This document shows, piece by piece, positions 7,380-15,211 of a stretch of DNA of 25,738 bases (the stretch's first letter is position 1; each line of letters begins with the position of its first letter). The notes beneath the pieces were generated by a model. It made no database searches, was not told the origin of the DNA, and worked only from the letters and a program-made list of their open reading frames with translations. Source of the DNA: CAYNXB01 sp964401045 (GTDB taxonomy: Bacteria > Pseudomonadota > Alphaproteobacteria > Sphingomonadales > Sphingomonadaceae); the NCBI GenBank assembly GCA_964401045.1, contig CAYNXB010000037.1, positions 1 to 25,738 on the forward strand. Reading direction: 5' to 3'. The position numbers and the translations under genes were made by a program.

Positions 7380-7994
7380 ATGAACTTCGCACACGGACTG
7401 GCGGCGCAGCTTGCCCGGCCGCACGGCTTCGGCGGGCATTTGCTCGCGGGTGCGATGGACCTCGCCAATCGGAAACCGACGCGGCTCGCGGTCGATCTTC
7501 TGGCCGCTTATGACGGCGAGCGCATCCTCGATGCCGGATGCGGCACGGGTGCGGCGCTCGCCGCGGTGCGCAAGCGGGCCAATGTCGCCTTGGCAGGGGT
7601 CGACCCTTCGCGGGAGATGATTGCCGCTGCGCGCGCGCGGCTGGGCACCGTTGCGGACCTTCGCTGCGCAACTATCGACGAAATGGCTTTCGCTCCGGCC
7701 AGCTTCGACGCCATCCTGCTGCTCAACGTGCTCTATTTCAGCGATCCCGAGGGCACCATGATCGCGGGCTTGCGTCAGGTTCTTCGGGTAGGCGGGAGGC
7801 TGATTGCGTTCGTCACGCATCGAGAAACGATGGAGCGTTGGCCATTCGCGCGTGCCGGGCTGCATCGGCTGTTCAACGCGGATGAGTTGTCGGAGGCGCT
7901 CGTCGCCGGCGGATTTGTTCGCGAGAGAGTTTGCGTGCATGAAGTGTCCATCACACGATCAGTAAGAGGATTGCTCGCGCGGGCGACGCGATGA
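7380..7994 (+). CDS. Class I SAM-dependent methyltransferase
   Basis: 204 residues. The SAM-binding motif I is ILDAGCGTG (49-57), with Asp75 at the end of strand two (GVDPSREM), ATIDEMAFAPASFD (97-110) as the post-II region, LLLNVLYFSDP and an RVLRVGG-like motif (LRQVLRVGGR). Typical Methyltransf_11 architecture at normal length. The target could be the small molecule made by the upstream enzymes; no protein-substrate signature is visible. The stop codon overlaps the sigma factor start (ATGA at 7991-7994), tying biosynthesis and regulation into one transcript. Confidence 0.85.
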   Translation: MNFAHGLAAQLARPHGFGGHLLAGAMDLANRKPTRLAVDLLAAYDGERILDAGCGTGAALAAVRKRANVALAGVDPSREMIAAARARLGTVADLRCATIDEMAFAPASFDAILLLNVLYFSDPEGTMIAGLRQVLRVGGRLIAFVTHRETMERWPFARAGLHRLFNADELSEALVAGGFVRERVCVHEVSITRSVRGLLARATR

Positions 7995-8626
7995 AGCCAC
8001 TCCCACCGGATCAGCGCATGAGTTTCGATTACGCCGACCATTCGGGACTGGCCGCGGTGCTCGAACAGCATCGCCCCGAACTGTTGCGCTTTCTCGCGGC
8101 GCGGTGCGGCAACGCGGCCGAAGCCGAGGACCTCATGCAGGAGCTGTGGCTGAAGACGCTGCGGCCTCCAAGCGGCCCGATCGCCGATGGGCGGGCCTAT
8201 CTCTACCGCATCGCCAACAACCTGGTGCTCGACGGCGCGCGGGGGCGGCGGCGCGCTCTTGCCCGGGACCGGCTCTGGCTGGCCGACGGTAGCGGCGACG
8301 AGCTCCCGGAAGAGCGACCGGACCCTTCGGCGGCAGCGGACGAACTGATTTCCACAGAACAGGAGATTGCCCGGCTGCGAACGGCGATTGCGGCGCTCCC
8401 GCCCGGCGCCCGCGAAGCATTACGCCTGTTTCGCATGGAGGAGCGCCCGCAGGGCGAGATTGCGCAAATCATGGGCATCAGCCGCAGTGGCGTGGAGAAG
8501 CACCTCGCCCTTGCCATGCGGCACTTGCGCAACGCGCTTGGTGACTGCGGATTGCCCGACGTCGCGGCGTCTCAGCAGCATGGGGCACTTGGCGAGGGAC
8601 CAAGTCGGGGCAACGGCCATGAATGA
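7991..8626 (+). CDS. ECF (FecI-like) sigma factor
   Basis: 211-residue RNA polymerase sigma factor. Region 2 spans about 20-92 (EAEDLMQELWLKTL, YLYRIANNLVLDGARGRRR). An acidic linker follows, then region 4 at about 122-183 with helix-turn-helix GEIAQIMGISRSGVEKHLALAMRHLR. The architecture fits the iron-starvation FecI-like group controlled by FecR proteins. ATG 7991 overlaps the methyltransferase stop; an in-frame ATG at 8018 is an alternative start. The C-terminal tail after residue 184 is longer than usual and low in secondary-structure signals. Its target promoters probably include this operon, but no recognisable -35/-10 pair was found at 3174-3354. Confidence 0.92.
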   Translation: MKPLPPDQRMSFDYADHSGLAAVLEQHRPELLRFLAARCGNAAEAEDLMQELWLKTLRPPSGPIADGRAYLYRIANNLVLDGARGRRRALARDRLWLADGSGDELPEERPDPSAAADELISTEQEIARLRTAIAALPPGAREALRLFRMEERPQGEIAQIMGISRSGVEKHLALAMRHLRNALGDCGLPDVAASQQHGALGEGPSRGNGHE

Positions 8627-9557
8627 AGCAGACGACGACATTGGCGTGCAAGCATCGGCCTGGCATATTGCCAGCTTCGGCGACGCGATGGATTGGGCCG
8701 GTTTCACGCGCTGGCTCGAGGCAGATCCCCGCCACCGTCTCGCTTATGATGAGGTGGCTTCGGCCGATGCGGCTCTGGTCGGCAATCGGGCCGACCTGGC
8801 ATCCGCCTTCGCGGCAAACGACGACAGTGCAGAGCCGCGTACGGCGCGGCGTCCGTGGTTCGGCGTGGCGATGGCGGCGGTGGCTGCGTCACTGGTCACC
8901 GCAGTGTTCGTCCAGCAGCTTTCCTCCGGCGAGGGCGAGATCTATTCGACTGGCGCGCAGAGCCGCGCCATTACGCTCGCCGACGGATCGAGCATCGAAC
9001 TCGCGCCGAGGAGTCGGCTTGAGGTCACGGACAATGGCGAGAAGATCACGCTCGACGGCGGGGCCTGGTTTGCCATTCGTCACGACCCCGCCCGAGCGCT
9101 CTCGCTTCGCGCCGGCGCTCTCGAGATCACCGACATCGGCACCAAATTCGACGTTCAGACAGTGATCGGCCAGGTTCGTGTCGAAGTCGCGGAAGGCGAA
9201 GTGAGCGTGTCGAGCGCCGCCATGGCAGTGCCGGTGAAGCTGTCGCAAGGGCGCGCATTGGCGTTCGACCCAAAAGCCGGCACCGCGATCCTCAGTCGGT
9301 CGCCAGCGGACAATTTTGGCGAGTGGCGTTCCGGCCGGCTGTCGTTCGACGCGGCGCCGTTGTCGCTGGTCGCAGCCGATCTCGCCCGCTATGCCGGCGT
9401 CAAGGTCACGGTCGCCGAAAATCTCGGCGGCCGCCGCTTCACGGGAACCTTGGTTATTGGCGATGGACAGGCGGCTTTGCGGGATCTGTCGCAACTCATG
9501 GACCTGGAGCTTAGCCGCAGCGGCGGTGGCTATCGTCTGGATTCCCGTTCACGCTGA
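8619..9557 (+). CDS. FecR-type anti-sigma factor / surface signal transducer
   Basis: 312-residue inner-membrane protein. The cytosolic N-terminal domain has the family pattern SAWHIASF...FTRWLEADPRHRLAYDEV (13-46), which holds the sigma factor. One membrane helix lies at about 80-98. The periplasmic FecR domain runs about 105-205 (TGAQSRAITLADGSSIELAPRSRLEV in parts), and a C-terminal STN-like domain about 250-308 contacts the receptor. In the Fec paradigm it relays receptor occupancy to the sigma factor. It overlaps the sigma gene by 8 bp and the receptor gene by about 95 bp. Confidence 0.9.
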   Translation: MNEADDDIGVQASAWHIASFGDAMDWAGFTRWLEADPRHRLAYDEVASADAALVGNRADLASAFAANDDSAEPRTARRPWFGVAMAAVAASLVTAVFVQQLSSGEGEIYSTGAQSRAITLADGSSIELAPRSRLEVTDNGEKITLDGGAWFAIRHDPARALSLRAGALEITDIGTKFDVQTVIGQVRVEVAEGEVSVSSAAMAVPVKLSQGRALAFDPKAGTAILSRSPADNFGEWRSGRLSFDAAPLSLVAADLARYAGVKVTVAENLGGRRFTGTLVIGDGQAALRDLSQLMDLELSRSGGGYRLDSRSR

Positions 9558-11829
9558 GGCGCGCGAGGCCAATCGGCAGCGCATCGACATCTCTGCCGGC
9601 CAGCTGGGCGCGGCACTCGCCGAATTGTCACGTGAAGCCCAGGTATCAATCGGGACCGAAGGATCGTTGCCTGCCCGAAGTACGCCGGCGGTCAAGGGAA
9701 CCATGAGCATCGACGCGGCGCTGACGCGCCTTCTCGCCGGCTCCGGGTATGTCGCGCATAAGGTCGGCCCCACCGCCTGGCGGATTGAAGCGATCCGTGC
9801 GGTACGGTCCCCGTTACCTTCGCAGGCGCACGATACCGTGCCCGAAGCGCCTCCTGGCGAACCGATCCTCGTCACCGCCAGCAAGCGGCGCATTGCGCTC
9901 GCGGACCTGCCGATTGATGTCAGCGCCGTTTCCGTTGGCACAGACACCCCGGTGCAATCCTCGCCTGCCGCCGGCACGGAGCGGATTGCTTCCGAAATCG
10001 AAGGCCTCAGCCTCACCGCCTCGGGTTCGGGCCGCAACCGCATGTTCTTGCGCGGAGTTGCCGACAGTCCGTTCAACGGGGAGAGCCAATCCACCGTCGC
10101 CGTCGTGCTCGACGACGCGCGACTTACGTATGCGGCACCGGACCCCGACATCGCGCTGGTCGACATGGAGCGAGTGGAAGTGCTCAAGGGGCCACAGGGT
10201 GCGCTCTACGGCACCGGCGCACTGGGGGGCATCTACCACCTCGTCAGCCACCGAGCCTCGCTCGGCGCAAACGCGCTCGAGGTGACCGCTGGTGGCGAGT
10301 TCGTTGCCGGCGGCGGGTATGGCTATTCAGCAGGCGCCGTCGCCAACTTGGTGTTGGCACGGGATCGGCTCGGACTGAGACTGGTGGCCTACGACCGCGA
10401 GCAGCCGGGCTGGATCGACACCGGCGAACGCGAGGACAGCAATTCAGAGCGGCTGACCGGGTTTCGAGCTGGCATCGGGCTGGATGCCGGCGGCGGATGG
10501 CGGCTCGATGCTACCGGCTTCGCGCAGTGGCGGGACGCACAGGACAGCCGCTACGTTTACGCGCCCGGCGTCCGGTCTCGCGCCGCGCAACTGCCGGAGC
10601 CGCACGACAACGATCTGCGCCATGCCTCGATACGCCTCGCGCGCGAAGGGGATGGCGCGGATATCGTGCTGAGCAGCGGGATCACCTGGCACGAGGTCGG
10701 GGATCGGTACGACGCCACGATCGGCGCGGAGAGTTTCGGCCTCGCGGATCCAAAGACACTCGAAGCGGCGCGTGAGTACCAGGTATGGGACAATGAAATC
10801 CGCTTCAGCGGACGCGGCGGGGGCCTTAGTTGGCTTATCGGCGCCTCGGCGCTTCAAGCCCGTCAACATGGCCTCTGGACACTCACCGGCAGCGCCGGCG
10901 AACTCATCGTCGATCGCGACCAGCGCAAGACCATGGACGTCGCCCTGTTCGGCGACCTCGCCGTCCCGTTATTCGATGCGTTCTCGCTCGACGCCGGTGT
11001 TCGCCTCTTCCATGGCGACGTCCGCGACAACCGCGCGGATCCCAATGGTGGTGGCGAGCGAACGCTTGCTCGCACAGGCGTTACGCCGAGCTTCGCACTT
11101 TCCTGGCGACCCGGGCCGTCGCGTCTGGCGTTCGTTCGCTACGGATCGGCCATTCGCCAAGGCGGCCTGAGCGCCAACACGCAAGGCGAGCCCGGCCCCA
11201 TCGAGGGCGACGAGCTCGCTACTGTGGAGGCCGGCTGGCGCCAGGAATTCGACGAGGGCGGCCGCCTTGATGTGAGCGCCTATCACACGACGTGGGAGAA
11301 CGTGCAGTCAGACGTGCTGCGTTCAAACGGGCTGCTTTCCATCCGCAACGCGGGCAACGCCAAGATCCACGGAGTGGAAGCTACGTACCAAAGGGCGATC
11401 GGGCAGAAGTGGGACCTGTCACTGGGCGGCACGTTGCAGCATGCGCGACTAGTCCGAGATGACATGGGAAACAAAGTGGAACAGCGCCGGCTGCCCACGA
11501 TCCCTGACTACGTGGCGCGCGTAGCCATTGGGCGACAATTCGATTTCGCAGGCGCCGACGCATCGCTGCGCCTGAAACTGCGCTACATCGGCCCCGCGCG
11601 GCTTACGTTCGACCCGCAAACCGACCGCCCGATGGGGAATTATCTCGAAAGTGCAGTGGAGGGACGTGTCGATTTCGGCGCAGCGCAGCTGACCTTCAAT
11701 TTGGAGAACCTGCTGGGAAGAAGCGAAGACGTGTTTCCATTCGGCAACCCCTTGCGGTTCAGCAGACTGAATGAATTTACTCCGCAGAAGCCGGTTGGCG
11801 GCTCGGTGGAGCTGCGCGCGCAATTTTAG
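9463..11829 (+). CDS. TonB-dependent receptor with signalling (STN) domain
   Basis: 788-residue outer-membrane receptor. It has a signal peptide (MDRRLCGICR then a hydrophobic run, cleavage near HAEA), an STN signalling domain at about 38-112 (IDISAGQLGAALAELSREAQ) and a TonB-box-like ILVTAS (135-140). A plug domain follows with RNRMFLRGV (about 191-199) and RVEVLKGPQGALYGTGALGG (227-246), then a barrel ending in aromatic VELRAQF. The STN domain marks it as a transducer receptor for the FecI/FecR pair encoded just before it. The start at 9463 lies inside fecR; no other plausible start gives a signal peptide. The ligand may be the cluster's own product, a metal chelate or a lipid-like molecule; the barrel does not tell. 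No clear terminator follows. Confidence 0.9.
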   Translation: MDRRLCGICRNSWTWSLAAAAVAIVWIPVHAEAREANRQRIDISAGQLGAALAELSREAQVSIGTEGSLPARSTPAVKGTMSIDAALTRLLAGSGYVAHKVGPTAWRIEAIRAVRSPLPSQAHDTVPEAPPGEPILVTASKRRIALADLPIDVSAVSVGTDTPVQSSPAAGTERIASEIEGLSLTASGSGRNRMFLRGVADSPFNGESQSTVAVVLDDARLTYAAPDPDIALVDMERVEVLKGPQGALYGTGALGGIYHLVSHRASLGANALEVTAGGEFVAGGGYGYSAGAVANLVLARDRLGLRLVAYDREQPGWIDTGEREDSNSERLTGFRAGIGLDAGGGWRLDATGFAQWRDAQDSRYVYAPGVRSRAAQLPEPHDNDLRHASIRLAREGDGADIVLSSGITWHEVGDRYDATIGAESFGLADPKTLEAAREYQVWDNEIRFSGRGGGLSWLIGASALQARQHGLWTLTGSAGELIVDRDQRKTMDVALFGDLAVPLFDAFSLDAGVRLFHGDVRDNRADPNGGGERTLARTGVTPSFALSWRPGPSRLAFVRYGSAIRQGGLSANTQGEPGPIEGDELATVEAGWRQEFDEGGRLDVSAYHTTWENVQSDVLRSNGLLSIRNAGNAKIHGVEATYQRAIGQKWDLSLGGTLQHARLVRDDMGNKVEQRRLPTIPDYVARVAIGRQFDFAGADASLRLKLRYIGPARLTFDPQTDRPMGNYLESAVEGRVDFGAAQLTFNLENLLGRSEDVFPFGNPLRFSRLNEFTPQKPVGGSVELRAQF

Positions 11830-12168
11830 GAATGGCGCGGCAATCCACAGATCGGCATTTGGGAGCGGATCGATCAGCGCCGATCTGATCATCACCGCCA
11901 GTTGGCGCTTGAACGGATCTTCCGCTGTGAGGTGCCTCGTTGCCCAGAATGACCACTGTGGCGGCATTGCTGCCGAAAGAGTGTCCGCGCCTCTGGCGGT
12001 TGAAATGTCGGCTCGACGGGCGTGAAAAGAAGCTCGCCCAAAATACCGGTCCTGCGTCCGTCGCACCGCTCGCACACGCAGGAATGACGCACGCGAGCTG
12101 CTTGCGGACGGCAAGAAAGGCCCCCGAATTTCCCGGATGTCACCGGATTTTGTGGAACCATCGTCAAA
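11830..12168. other. Gene-free stretch between the receptor and tRNA-Val
   Basis: About 340 bp in which I see no convincing gene on either strand. Short open frames exist (for example 11892-12167 minus, 91 codons), but they have no ribosome binding site, no recognisable domain and arginine/serine-rich composition typical of shadow frames. GATCGATC/GATC-rich short inverted sequence near 11868-11892 could form a weak hairpin, without a T-run. On the island reading this is where an integrase gene would have been, now lost or decayed. Confidence 0.5.
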
Positions 12169-12192
12169 TGGTGGGCGGTGACGGGCTCGAAC
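12169..12192 (+). repeat. tRNA-Val 3' end repeat (candidate att site, right)
   Basis: Counterpart of 1078-1101, with 22 of 24 bases identical and the same orientation. It covers the encoded CCA (12169-12171 on the minus strand), the discriminator base, the 3' acceptor strand and most of the T-arm. The tRNA gene remains whole on this side, as expected for the attachment copy that preserves tRNA function. Confidence 0.65.
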
Positions 12193-12244
12193 CGCCGACC
12201 CTCTCGGTGTAAACGAGATGCTCTACCAACTGAGCTAACCGCCC
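12169..12244 (-). tRNA. tRNA-Val, anticodon TAC
   Basis: Read on the minus strand the cloverleaf is complete. The acceptor stem is GGGCGGT/ACCGCCC and the D-arm is GCTC-AGTTGGTA-GAGC. The anticodon stem-loop is TCTCG-TTTACAC-CGAGA with anticodon TAC in the loop. The T-arm is GGCGG-TTCGAGC-CCGTC. The discriminator is A at 12172 and CCA is encoded at 12171-12169. The anticodon reads GTA and other Val codons. Confidence 0.96.
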
Positions 12245-12283
12245 CACGGACGCGGCGCGCTTAGCCCAACACTTGCTCCGCCG

Positions 12284-13273
12284 CTAGACCAGCTGTGCAG
12301 CCGCTTTCCCCAGCCCCGCGAAATAGCGCGCCATTGCGTCGACGGCTTTTTCAGTCAGGGTGATGAAAGCGCGGCGGCGGTCGGTTTCATCTTCGACTCG
12401 CTGGAGCAGTCCCGCGTCGGTCATCTGCCCGATCCAGCGCAGCGCGGTGGTCGGCGGCACACCGCTGGCGATGCACAGCGAGGTGACCGAAACGCGGGTG
12501 TGCTCGACACGGGCGGCGGTCAGGTCCAGCAGCATGTCCCATGCCGGATCGGCGAACAGGTCACCGTCAAAGAACCGCGCGCGCAATTGGCGCTGGCGGA
12601 TGATCTTCCGCACGAGGCGCGGATCGGGAAGGGCCGGACGTGTCGCGCGCACCAGCCGCTCCCCCGCTTCGCCGTTCTCGGGGCCGGTATAGGCCGGCGC
12701 CGGGGATTCGAAGCGGAACGCCGCGCCTTCTCCGCTGATCCTGCCGCGCGGCGTGTCCTCGATCCGCTCGAGCCGCTCAGCGATGCGCCCGACCTGTTCG
12801 GTCAGCCGCAACAGCATCAGGCGATCTTCCTCACCCAGCTCGCGCAGCCGCAAGTTGGGGAACCGTGCGAGTACGCGGCCGAGTGCGAGCACGCGCTCCG
12901 CCCGACCCGGATCGACGAGGATCTCCGGCCCAGACTGGTCGAGGCAGGAGAAGACAGCATCGAGCGCGTCGATGGTTGTCGAGACCACCAGCTGTGCCCC
13001 CGAACGCGCCGCGCGCGCATCGAGCCGCGCCAGCGCCGCGAGCGCCGCCGCATCGGCAGCCGGGCAATCGACCAGCACCACTTCGCCCAATGCCTGCAAG
13101 CCGCCTTCCAGCAAGCCCGCGACCTCGCCGCATGCGCGCACCTGCATGCCGGAAGCCTCCGCGTCCTCACGCATCTCGTCACGCAAGCGTGCTCGATCGG
13201 CGAAAATCGACACCGCCAGCGTCAGCGGGCCACTATCGTTGGCGGGCGCGTAGGCGAAATCGGCCTGAGCCAT
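12284..13273 (-). CDS. MarR-type winged-helix regulator with N-terminal receiver-like domain
   Basis: 329 residues. The C-terminal part (about 230-325) is a MarR-like winged helix. VSVTSLCIASGVPPTTALRW is the recognition region, followed by IGQMTDAGLLQRVEDETDRRRAFITLTEKA, a typical wing with DxxDxRR-like residues. The N-terminal part (about 17-130) has alternating hydrophobic strands and helices (LTLAVSIF, EVVLVDC, AQLVVSTT, PEILVDP) like a response-regulator receiver without an obvious phosphorylation site set. A coiled segment (about 138-165) links them. ATG 13273 has AGGAG 8 bases upstream; an in-frame ATG at 13303 has none. Targets are unknown. Confidence 0.8.
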   Translation of the reverse strand: MAQADFAYAPANDSGPLTLAVSIFADRARLRDEMREDAEASGMQVRACGEVAGLLEGGLQALGEVVLVDCPAADAAALAALARLDARAARSGAQLVVSTTIDALDAVFSCLDQSGPEILVDPGRAERVLALGRVLARFPNLRLRELGEEDRLMLLRLTEQVGRIAERLERIEDTPRGRISGEGAAFRFESPAPAYTGPENGEAGERLVRATRPALPDPRLVRKIIRQRQLRARFFDGDLFADPAWDMLLDLTAARVEHTRVSVTSLCIASGVPPTTALRWIGQMTDAGLLQRVEDETDRRRAFITLTEKAVDAMARYFAGLGKAAAQLV

Positions 13274-13340
13274 TCGTCCGTCTCCTGATTCGTCGCGGAA
13301 CAAGATGAGAACGTAACGAGATCAGGTCAAGTATAAATAC

Positions 13341-13871
13341 TTACGGTTGAATCTCAATCCCGGTCCCGTCGGGTACCAGCCGCCACAGCTCCTCGATCTC
13401 GCCATTGGAGAGCGCGATGCAGCCGTCGGTCCAATCGCCGGGCGGGCGCTCGGACATTCCGTTGGGCTGGCCGTGAATGAAAATCTCGCCGCCGGCGCTG
13501 CGGTTGAACTCCCACGCGTAGGCGACGTCATCCTTGTTCGGATAGGAGATGTGCAGGCTCAGGTGGTAGGCGCTGTTCGGGTTGCGGTAGTCGATCGTGT
13601 AGCGCCCCTCCGGCGTCTTCTCATCGCCCTGGAAGTGCTTGTGGCCTTCGGGCGCGTCACCGAGCTGGATGCCGGTGTAGCGGCGCATCTCGACGCCATC
13701 GGCATAGACCCGCAGCGTCCGCTCGGACTTGTCGACCAGGACGAAGTCGGCAACCGGCTGCGGCGGTAGCGGGCGGTAGGTTGCGGGCCGGGCAGGTTCG
13801 ACGGCCGGTGGTTGCGCGCAGGCGGCGAGAAGCGCCGCCATCGCCACAGCCGGGGCGCGCCTAGTCAGCAA
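13341..13871 (-). CDS. YkuD-type L,D-transpeptidase lipoprotein
   Basis: 176-residue predicted lipoprotein (MLTRRAPAVAMAALLAAC, Cys18) with an L,D-transpeptidase catalytic domain. Hallmarks are DFVLVDKSERTLRVY (42-56), TPEGRYTID, then IFIHGQP (His133) and WTDGCIALSN with the catalytic Cys151. The usual SxGC serine is Thr149. The family cross-links peptidoglycan or anchors proteins to it, in the periplasm. The start is TTG at 13871, overlapping the purA stop by 11 bp; the next in-frame ATG (13841) would cut into the signal peptide. Confidence 0.85.
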   Translation of the reverse strand: MLTRRAPAVAMAALLAACAQPPAVEPARPATYRPLPPQPVADFVLVDKSERTLRVYADGVEMRRYTGIQLGDAPEGHKHFQGDEKTPEGRYTIDYRNPNSAYHLSLHISYPNKDDVAYAWEFNRSAGGEIFIHGQPNGMSERPPGDWTDGCIALSNGEIEELWRLVPDGTGIEIQP

Positions 13872-15150
13872 ACGGATCCACCACCAGGATCGTGTCGTCG
13901 CGCTCCGGGCTGGTCGAGACCGAGGCGACCGGGCACTCGATCAGTTCCTCGATCCGGCGGATGTACTTGATCGCCTGCGCCGGAAGCTGTGCCCAGCTCC
14001 GCGCGCCGGCGGTGGTTTCGCTCCAGCCGGGCATTTCCTCGTAGACTGGCTCGCACTCGGCCTGCTCGGTGGCGTTCGAGGGGAGGTAGTCGATCTCCTG
14101 CCCGCGCAGCCGATAGCCGGTGCAGATCTTGATCGTCGCGAACCCGTCGAGCACGTCGAGCTTGGTAAGCGCCACGCCGGTGACGCCACTGATCGCGCAG
14201 CTCTGGCGCACCAGCACCGCGTCGAACCAGCCACAGCGCCGCTGGCGTCCGGTGACGGTACCGAACTCGTGCCCGCGCTCCCCCAGGCGCTGACCGGCGG
14301 CATCGTCCAGCTCGGTCGGGAACGGACCGGAGCCGACGCGGGTGGTGTAGGCCTTGACGATGCCGAGCACGAAGCCCGCCGCGTCTGGCCCGATGCCGCT
14401 GCCGCTTGAAACGGTGCCGCTGACGGTGTTGGAACTGGTGACGAAAGGATACGTGCCGTGATCGACATCGAGCAGCACGCCCTGCGCGCCTTCGAACAGG
14501 ATACGGGCGCCGGCCTTCTTCTGCTCGCCCAGACGGCGCCACACCGGTTGCGCGTATTGCAGCACGAACGGGGCAATCTCACGCAGCCTGGCGAGCAGCG
14601 CCGCACGGTCCACCGGCGGCTCGCCGAACCCGGCGCGCAGCGCATCGTGATGCGCGCACAGGCGGTCCAGCTGCGGCTCCAGCTCATGCAGGTGGCCAAG
14701 GTCGCACACGCGAATCGCGCGGCGGCCGGCCTTGTCCTCGTAGGCCGGGCCGATGCCGCGCCCGGTGGTGCCGATCTTGCCCTTGCCCGCGGCAGCCTCA
14801 CGCCACACGTCGAGCTCGCCGTGGAGCGGGAGGATCAGCGCGCAATTGTCGGCCACGCCGAAGTTCTCGGGCGTGATCGTCACGCCCTGCGCTTCGAGCC
14901 GCTTGACTTCGGCCTTGAGCGCCCACGGATCGAGCACCACGCCGTTGCCGATCAACGACAGCGTGCCGGTGACGATGCCCGAAGGGAGCAGGCTGAGCTT
15001 GTAGGTGGTGTTGCCGACCACCAGCGTGTGCCCGGCGTTGTGCCCGCCCTGGAAGCGGACGACCACGTCCGCCCGGCTGGCGAGCCAGTCGACGATCTTG
15101 CCTTTACCTTCATCGCCCCACTGGGCACCGATCACGGTTACGTTGGCCAA
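13861..15150 (-). CDS. purA: Adenylosuccinate synthetase
   Basis: 429 residues, full length. It commits IMP to AMP synthesis, using GTP and aspartate, in the cytosol. It begins MANVTVIGAQWGDEGKGKIVDW (catalytic Asp13, P-loop 12-18), then NAGHT with His41, IGTTGRGIGPAYEDKAGR, VDHGTYPFVTSSNT and TRVGSGPFPTEL, all diagnostic. The start is TTG at 15150, chosen because MANVTVIGAQWG is the usual N-terminus; the ribosome binding site is weak (GAGAGA). Its end overlaps the L,D-transpeptidase gene. The upstream region carries a strong palindrome (15212-15243). Confidence 0.97.
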   Translation of the reverse strand: MANVTVIGAQWGDEGKGKIVDWLASRADVVVRFQGGHNAGHTLVVGNTTYKLSLLPSGIVTGTLSLIGNGVVLDPWALKAEVKRLEAQGVTITPENFGVADNCALILPLHGELDVWREAAAGKGKIGTTGRGIGPAYEDKAGRRAIRVCDLGHLHELEPQLDRLCAHHDALRAGFGEPPVDRAALLARLREIAPFVLQYAQPVWRRLGEQKKAGARILFEGAQGVLLDVDHGTYPFVTSSNTVSGTVSSGSGIGPDAAGFVLGIVKAYTTRVGSGPFPTELDDAAGQRLGERGHEFGTVTGRQRRCGWFDAVLVRQSCAISGVTGVALTKLDVLDGFATIKICTGYRLRGQEIDYLPSNATEQAECEPVYEEMPGWSETTAGARSWAQLPAQAIKYIRRIEELIECPVASVSTSPERDDTILVVDPFAD

Positions 15151-15211
15151 GCTCTAGTCTCTCTCGAACAAACCGCGCGGGCCCTAGGCGCTCGTGCGGA
15201 AGGGGGCAACC

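Larger units (their letters stand above)
1078..12192. mobile_element. Putative tRNA-Val-associated genomic island (integrase absent)
   Basis: The segment lies between a partial tRNA-Val 3' end (1078-1101) and the intact tRNA-Val (12169-12244, minus), on the 3' side of the tRNA as expected for an island. Its cargo is accessory: a VIT plus NRAMP metal transporter pair and an eight-gene biosynthesis/signalling cluster. The flanks are housekeeping genes (argH, tlpA, purA, hisZ, serA, serC). Against it, no integrase, recombinase or transposase is recognisable; the 340 bp next to the tRNA, where an integrase often sits, holds nothing I recognise. It would therefore be an immobilised remnant. Inference, based mainly on the repeat. 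Confidence 0.45.

Noticed and set aside
6336..7940. 534-codon minus-strand frame opposite the SDR, TPR and methyltransferase genes
   Set aside because: Covers three genes with intact motifs on the other strand and has itself no recognisable domain.
11892..12167. 91-codon minus-strand frame next to the tRNA as a possible integrase remnant
   Set aside because: No tyrosine recombinase motif, no ribosome binding site, and composition as in shadow frames.
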